The notes beneath the pieces are model-generated. The model was not told where the DNA came from. It made no database searches and saw only the letters and a program-made list of their open reading frames with translations. 64,000 nucleotides of DNA from Reyranella sp. (GTDB lineage Bacteria > Pseudomonadota > Alphaproteobacteria > Reyranellales > Reyranellaceae), in assembly GCF_004297405.1 (NCBI RefSeq), contig NZ_SCVC01000029.1, positions 1 to 64,000 of the forward strand. The letters are read 5' to 3'. Position 1 is the first letter of the stretch, and every line of letters starts with the position of its first letter. This document shows, piece after piece, positions 59,564 to 64,000 of this stretch. A program made the translations under genes and the position numbers.

Positions 59564-61060
59564 ATGGACGTTTCAGCCAATGTCGGGCGCCTCGGCGCCG
59601 CTGCTTCCGCTTTCATTTCCAAGCCCCACAAGCTTCTGATCGATGGCAAGTGGGTCGTCGCCAAGGGCGGCAAGACCTTCCCGGTATTCGATCCCGCCAC
59701 GGGCGGCCAGATCGCGGCGGTCGCGGACGGGGGAGCGGCCGATATTGATCTCGCCGTGAAAGCCGCACGCAAGGCTTTCGACGACGGACCCTGGGGCAAG
59801 GTGAAGCCGACGGAGCGCGGAAAGATCGTCTGGCGGCTGGCCGACCTGCTCGAAAAGCACGCCACCGAGCTGGCCGAAATCGAGAGCATCGACAATGGCA
59901 AGCCGGTCAGCGACGCCAAGATGGTCGACCTGCCGTTCTCCTGCGAACTTCTGCGCTACATGGCCGGTTGGGCGACCAAGATCACCGGCCAGAGCATTCC
60001 GCTGTCCGCGCCCGGCGAATGGCATGCCTATTCGATGCGCGAGCCGGTCGGCGTGGTTGGCCAGATCATCCCCTGGAATTTCCCGCTGATGATGGCCGTC
60101 TGGAAGATCGCGCCGGCCCTCACGGCAGGCTGCACCATCGTGCTGAAGCCGGCCGAGCAGACACCGCTTTCGGCTATTCGCCTCGGCGAGTTGATCATGG
60201 AGGCGGGCTTTCCGCCCGGTGTGGTGAACATCGTGACGGGCGACGGCACGCCGGGCGCTGCGTTGGCGGCTCATCCCGATGTCGACAAGGTGGCCTTCAC
60301 CGGGTCGACAGAGGTCGGCAAGCTGATCGTTCAGGCCGCTGCGGGGAACCTCAAGAAGGTGAGCCTGGAGCTCGGTGGCAAGTCGCCGTCCTTCGTGTTT
60401 CCCGATGCCGATCTCTCGGTGGCCATTCCGGGGGCGGCGACCGGTATCTTCTTCAACATGGGCCAGTGCTGCACGGCAGGCTCGCGCCTCTTCGTGCACG
60501 AACGCCTGTTCGACAAGATGATGGCCGGCCTGTCCGACGAAGCTCAGAAGCTCAAGATCGGCCCAGGCCTCGACCCGACGACGCGCGTGGGTCCGCTGGT
60601 CTCCGAGGAGCAATTCCAACGGGTCACCGGCTATCTCGCGTCAGGCAAGGAGCAGGGCGCCGAAGCCATCACCGGCGGCCGGCGGCATGGCAATGAGGGC
60701 TATTTCATCGAACCCACCGTGCTGACCAAGACGACACCCACGATGAAGGTCGTCCGGGAGGAGATTTTCGGACCGGTCGTCTGCGCCATGCCCTTCAACG
60801 ACGACGATCTCGAGCGTATTGCCCGCCAGGGCAATGCGACTGAGTACGGGTTGGCGGCGAGCATCTGGACCCGCGATATCGGCGTTGCTCACAAGCTTGC
60901 GCGCAAGCTCAAGGCCGGCTCGGTCTGGATCAACGTCCATAACTTCAACGACGTGGCGCTGCCGTTCGGTGGCTACAAGCAATCCGGCTGGGGCCGCGAA
61001 ATGGGTTACGAGGCGATCGAGCTCTACACCGAGGTGAAAGCCGTCGCCGCAATGCTCTGA
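59564..61060 (+). CDS. NAD-dependent aldehyde dehydrogenase, first of a tandem pair
   Basis: A 498-residue enzyme that oxidises an aldehyde to its acid. It has the NAD-binding stretch GVVGQIIPWNFPLMMAVWK, the general base in VSLELGGKSPSF, the catalytic cysteine in MGQCCTAGSRLFVHE and the end motif PFGGYKQSGWGREMGYEA. AGGAGG lies upstream of ATG 59564. It is preceded by a strong ModE-like box, so it may be made when molybdate is scarce. The aldehyde is unknown. Confidence 0.92.
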   Translation: MDVSANVGRLGAAASAFISKPHKLLIDGKWVVAKGGKTFPVFDPATGGQIAAVADGGAADIDLAVKAARKAFDDGPWGKVKPTERGKIVWRLADLLEKHATELAEIESIDNGKPVSDAKMVDLPFSCELLRYMAGWATKITGQSIPLSAPGEWHAYSMREPVGVVGQIIPWNFPLMMAVWKIAPALTAGCTIVLKPAEQTPLSAIRLGELIMEAGFPPGVVNIVTGDGTPGAALAAHPDVDKVAFTGSTEVGKLIVQAAAGNLKKVSLELGGKSPSFVFPDADLSVAIPGAATGIFFNMGQCCTAGSRLFVHERLFDKMMAGLSDEAQKLKIGPGLDPTTRVGPLVSEEQFQRVTGYLASGKEQGAEAITGGRRHGNEGYFIEPTVLTKTTPTMKVVREEIFGPVVCAMPFNDDDLERIARQGNATEYGLAASIWTRDIGVAHKLARKLKAGSVWINVHNFNDVALPFGGYKQSGWGREMGYEAIELYTEVKAVAAML

Positions 61061-61073
61061 GAGGAGAGAATCA

Positions 61074-62570
61074 ATGACTGTAGTTGAGAAGGGCGTTGCC
61101 CAGCGCCCAGCCTATATCGATGGCAAAGTGAAGCTGATGCTGATCGATGGCCGCTGGGTAGCGGCCGCATCGGGCAAGACGTTTGAAAGCCGCAACCCGG
61201 CGACCGGCGAATTGCTCGCCCGGGTCGCAGAAGGTGATCGCGAGGACATCGACCGGGCGGTGGCTGCCGCCCGCAAGGCCTTCAATGGGCCGTGGAGCAA
61301 ATGGAAGCCGGCGGAGCGGCAGTTGCTGCTGCTCAAGCTCGCCGATCTGGTCGAGCAGCATATCGAAGAACTGGCGGCGCTCGACACGTTCGACATGGGT
61401 GCCCCCATTTCCCGTACACGCAACAACCGGCAGCGTGCTGTCGGCATGCTGCGCTACTACGCCGGGATGGCGACCTCCTTGCATGGCGAGACCATCGAGA
61501 ACTCGCTGGTCGGGGAGATCTTCTCCTACACCTTGAAGGAGCCGGTTGGCGTGGTCGGCGCCATCATTCCCTGGAACGGCCCGCTCACGGCGACCATCTG
61601 GAAGATCGGCCCGGCGCTGGCCACGGGCTGCACCGTCGTGCTGAAGCCGGCGGAAGAAGCGCCGCTCACCTCGTTGCGACTGGGCGAGCTTTGCCTGGAA
61701 GCCGGTGTGCCGCCCGGTGTCGTCAATGTCGTGCCAGGATTCGGCGAGACGGCGGGCGCCGCCTTGTCATCGCACCCCGACGTCGACAAGGTCGCCTTCA
61801 CGGGCTCGCATGTCACCGGCCAGAAGATCGTCCAGGCGTCGGCCGGCAATCTCAAGCGCGTGTCGCTGGAACTGGGCGGCAAGTCGCCGGACATCGTCTT
61901 TGCCGACGCGGACCTCGACGCCGCGGTACCTGGCGCCAGCATGGCGGTGTTCGCCAACTCCGGTCAGATCTGCAGCGCCGGAACGCGGCTCTTCGTCGAG
62001 AAGAAGGTGTACGAGGAGTTCACCGACAAAGTGGCCCGGTTCGCCAAGAACCTGAAGGTCGGCAATGGCGTTAATCCGGAAACCCAGGTCGGTCCACTCG
62101 TCTCTTCCGAGCAGCTCGATCGCGTCACCGACTATCTCAGCATCGGCCGGCAGGAAGGGGCGAAGCGGCTGAGCGGCGGCGAGCGGCTGACCGACGGCGA
62201 CTACCAGAAGGGCTACTTCGTGCCACCGACGGTATTCGCCGACGTGCGCGACGACATGCGGATCGCTCAGGAAGAGATCTTCGGGCCGGTGATCTCGGCG
62301 ATCCCTTTCACCGACATCGACGAAGTGATCCAGCGCGGCAACGCCACGACCTTCGGTCTCGGCAGCGGTGTGTGGACCCGCGACGTCAGCAAGGCTCATC
62401 GCCTGGCCAAGGCCATCCGTGCGGGCTCGGTATGGGTCAACTGCTACCAGGCGATGGACCCGGCCGTACCCTTCGGCGGCTACAAGATGAGCGGCTATGG
62501 CCGTGAAAGCGGCAAGCAGCACCTCGAAGAGTACCTCAACGTCAAGGCGGTCTGGATCAAGACCGCCTAA
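61074..62570 (+). CDS. NAD-dependent aldehyde dehydrogenase, second of a tandem pair
   Basis: A 498-residue paralogue of the gene 13 bases upstream, same length. It has GVVGAIIPWNGPLTATIWK, LELGGKSPDIVFADADL, the catalytic cysteine in NSGQICSAGTRLFVEKK and PFGGYKMSGYGRESGKQ. Differences around the cysteine and the N-terminal region suggest a different substrate or a heteromeric partner. It would share the ModE-controlled transcript. Confidence 0.92.
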   Translation: MTVVEKGVAQRPAYIDGKVKLMLIDGRWVAAASGKTFESRNPATGELLARVAEGDREDIDRAVAAARKAFNGPWSKWKPAERQLLLLKLADLVEQHIEELAALDTFDMGAPISRTRNNRQRAVGMLRYYAGMATSLHGETIENSLVGEIFSYTLKEPVGVVGAIIPWNGPLTATIWKIGPALATGCTVVLKPAEEAPLTSLRLGELCLEAGVPPGVVNVVPGFGETAGAALSSHPDVDKVAFTGSHVTGQKIVQASAGNLKRVSLELGGKSPDIVFADADLDAAVPGASMAVFANSGQICSAGTRLFVEKKVYEEFTDKVARFAKNLKVGNGVNPETQVGPLVSSEQLDRVTDYLSIGRQEGAKRLSGGERLTDGDYQKGYFVPPTVFADVRDDMRIAQEEIFGPVISAIPFTDIDEVIQRGNATTFGLGSGVWTRDVSKAHRLAKAIRAGSVWVNCYQAMDPAVPFGGYKMSGYGRESGKQHLEEYLNVKAVWIKTA

Positions 62571-62696
62571 GCGCATTACGTGTGACATAACCTCTGGGCT
62601 GGATGGTCCTCCGGCTCAGAGGCTGCGGCCTCGTAGGCCCTGCAATAGTGCCCTGTATGGGGCATAGTCCGTCCGAGAATCGGCAGTAGGCCGTAA
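62571..62696 (+). other. Gap with several short hairpins before the AGE-family gene
   Basis: The 126 bases between the second dehydrogenase and the isomerase gene hold no gene. CCTCTG ... CAGAGG (about 62592-62622) and TGCCC ... GGGCA (about 62651-62667) can form hairpins, but no T tract follows, so I do not call a terminator. The 5' leader of the isomerase gene may be structured. Confidence 0.35.
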
Positions 62697-63896
62697 ATGG
62701 ATGGAAGAATGAACGACGTCGAAGGCGATCTCGGCCTCCTCCGGGGGCGTCTGCTGCAGTGGTTGATGAACGATGCTCTGCCGATCTGGTGGAGCGTCGG
62801 CGCCGACAAGACGGGAGGTGGCTTCCACGAGGCCATCGACCACGCTGGCGAGCCAATCATCGCCGATCGCCGGGCGCGGGTGCAGGCGCGGCAGATCTTC
62901 ACCTATGCCGTGGCGCGGGACATGGGCTGGAGCGGACCGGCGCACGAAGCCATGACCCACGGTCTGGACTACTTCCTGGGGCGGTATCGGCGGCCGGACG
63001 GCCTGTTCTGCAACGCCCTGACCGTCGACGGAAAGCCGGCCGAAGCAGCGCCTTACCTCTACGAGCAAGCCTTTGCGCTCCTGGCCATGGCGACTGCCCA
63101 TGGGGTTGAGAACCGGACGCCGGAACTGGTGCCGGTCGCCGAACAGCTTTTGGAGCGCTTGCTCAGCGAGCGGCGAGGTCATGCGGGTGGGTTCACCGGC
63201 TTCGTGGACGATGCCGTCTACCAGTCCGATCCGCACATGCATCTTTTCGAAACGGCATTGGCCTGGGAGGAAATCTCGTCCGATCCGCGCTGGTCTCGCC
63301 TGGCCGATGAACTGGCCGAGCTCTGCCTTGCGCGTTTCATCACCAAGGATCGTGGCATCCTGCTCGAATATTTCGACTCCTCCTGGGCGCCGGCGGCAGG
63401 TGATATGGGACGCCTGGTCTGGCCGGGGCATCAGTTCGAATGGGCGGGCTTGCTGGAGCGCTGGGCGCTCTCGCGTGGCCGTGATGATGTCCGCAAAGTC
63501 GCGCGGCGTCTCTATCGCATCGGTGCGGATCACGGGATCGATGCGAAGCGCGGCGTCGCAGTCTTCGAGTTGACGGACGAGATGGTCGTGAACGATCCCA
63601 AGGCACGGCTCTGGGCACAGGCCGAATGGCTGAAGGCCGCGATCATCCTGGCACGCTCGGAGACGGACGCGGCGACACGCTTGAGCTATCTCGCCGATGC
63701 TGCAGCAGGGGCGCGGTCGTTGCTGTGCTTCCTGCAGACGCCCGTCGGCGGTTTGTGGCGAGACAAGCTGACTGGCGAGGGGGAGTGGATCGACGAGCCC
63801 GCGCCGGCGAGCTCGTTCTATCACATCATCGATTCGCTGCGCGTACTGGCGGCGTGGCAGGCCGACCCGAGTAAATCGGGCCGGCCCAAGATGTAA
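62697..63896 (+). CDS. AGE-family sugar epimerase/isomerase
   Basis: A 399-residue (alpha/alpha)6-barrel protein of the N-acylglucosamine 2-epimerase family, which includes mannose and cellobiose epimerases. Typical parts are GGGFHEAIDHAGEPI, RVQARQIFTYAVARDMGW, YLYEQAFALLAMATAHGV, HMHLFETALAWEEIS and RLVWPGHQFEWAGLLERW, with conserved histidines at the barrel centre. ATG 62697 or 62709 could be the start. The sugar cannot be told. Confidence 0.88.
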   Translation: MDGRMNDVEGDLGLLRGRLLQWLMNDALPIWWSVGADKTGGGFHEAIDHAGEPIIADRRARVQARQIFTYAVARDMGWSGPAHEAMTHGLDYFLGRYRRPDGLFCNALTVDGKPAEAAPYLYEQAFALLAMATAHGVENRTPELVPVAEQLLERLLSERRGHAGGFTGFVDDAVYQSDPHMHLFETALAWEEISSDPRWSRLADELAELCLARFITKDRGILLEYFDSSWAPAAGDMGRLVWPGHQFEWAGLLERWALSRGRDDVRKVARRLYRIGADHGIDAKRGVAVFELTDEMVVNDPKARLWAQAEWLKAAIILARSETDAATRLSYLADAAAGARSLLCFLQTPVGGLWRDKLTGEGEWIDEPAPASSFYHIIDSLRVLAAWQADPSKSGRPKM

Positions 63897-63905
63897 CCAG
63901 CAGGC

Positions 63906-64000
63906 TCAGGCGGCCTGATAGCCGATCACGGCCTTGGTCTCGAGGAACTCTTCGAGGCCCCACTTGCCGTATTCACGGCCATTGCCCGATTGCTTGTATC
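63906..64000 (-). CDS. Aldehyde dehydrogenase, C-terminal end (cut by the right edge)
   Basis: Thirty codons and a stop of a third aldehyde dehydrogenase, read from the right edge: [20 protein letters not shown], then [10 protein letters not shown]. The opening YKQSGNGRE is the usual final-loop motif of this family. It is convergent with the AGE-family gene, nine bases away. The start lies beyond the window. Confidence 0.85.
   Translation of the reverse strand, partial: YKQSGNGREYGKWGLEEFLETKAVIGYQAA

Noticed and set aside
1-64000. tRNA, rRNA, CRISPR arrays, insertion sequences, prophage or plasmid genes
   Set aside because: I looked for cloverleaf-like stretches, regular repeats, transposase and integrase motifs and found none; nearly all space is filled by ordinary coding regions.

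Overview
The window is a stretch of high-GC chromosome from an alphaproteobacterium. Markers for this are a bacterial NDUFA12-type complex I subunit gene, a DUF2155 gene beside an aroQ-accB-accC-aat cluster, the rpsF-rpsR-rplI ... dnaB-alr ... radA order, and a clpS-clpA pair. A Rhodospirillales-like lineage such as Reyranella would fit, but that is a weak inference. I see no rRNA or tRNA genes, CRISPR arrays, insertion sequences or prophage genes.

Layout. 1-7220 (minus strand): cfa, dnaB, alr, mlaE, mlaF, an isoaspartyl-methyltransferase-like gene and radA (cut by the left edge); dnaB to radA is tightly packed. 7395-10084: an iron-type ABC binding protein and its permease, convergent. 10111-11701: rpsF-rpsR-rplI with promoter, structured leader and intrinsic terminator. 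11784-16936: fatty-acid synthesis genes fabD-fabG-acpP-fabF, then mltG and a membrane J-domain protein. 17009-21125: sugar-nucleotide genes galU-ugd-pgm and a gamma-glutamylcyclotransferase. 21094-27618: a D,D-carboxypeptidase with SPOR domain, a secreted unknown, clpS-clpA, a 57-residue membrane protein and a FemAB-like acyltransferase. 27712-31882: B12-dependent ribonucleotide reductase nrdJ with candidate NrdR boxes and a foldable 5' leader, followed by a Lys/Ala micro-ORF and a very structured RNA ending in an intrinsic terminator. 32050-36527: NDUFA12, mlaD, a small unknown, DUF2155, aat, accC, accB, aroQ. 36535-40982: a MarR regulator divergent from the tyrosine/homogentisate operon hpd-hmgA-fahA-maiA. 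40979-49598: envelope genes (a DsbA-like thiol oxidoreductase, a BepA-like metalloprotease, a gamma-glutamyltransferase-like lipoprotein, two LprI/RsiV-like secreted paralogues) and an aminotransferase. 49669-53656: two paired acyl-CoA dehydrogenases, a small hydrophilic protein and an FAD/NAD(P)-binding protein with an apparent CTG start.

The most interesting part is 53653-62570, which looks like a molybdate regulon. It holds a minus-strand operon (molbindin, TrmO-like, then binding protein, permease and ATPase of FecBCD/MolABC type), a divergent modA, a single-domain ModE regulator, two tandem unknown proteins that resemble each other, and two tandem aldehyde dehydrogenases. Three ModE-box-like dyads with the same arm and spacer geometry sit upstream of modA, upstream of the unknown pair, and over the -10 of the aldehyde dehydrogenase promoter. 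My reading is that molybdenum status controls NAD-dependent aldehyde oxidation and a new small-protein pair. The window ends with an AGE-family isomerase and the 3' end of a third aldehyde dehydrogenase.

A window-wide oddity is that all nine convergent gene pairs overlap or lie within 10 bases, leaving no space for intrinsic terminators between them.
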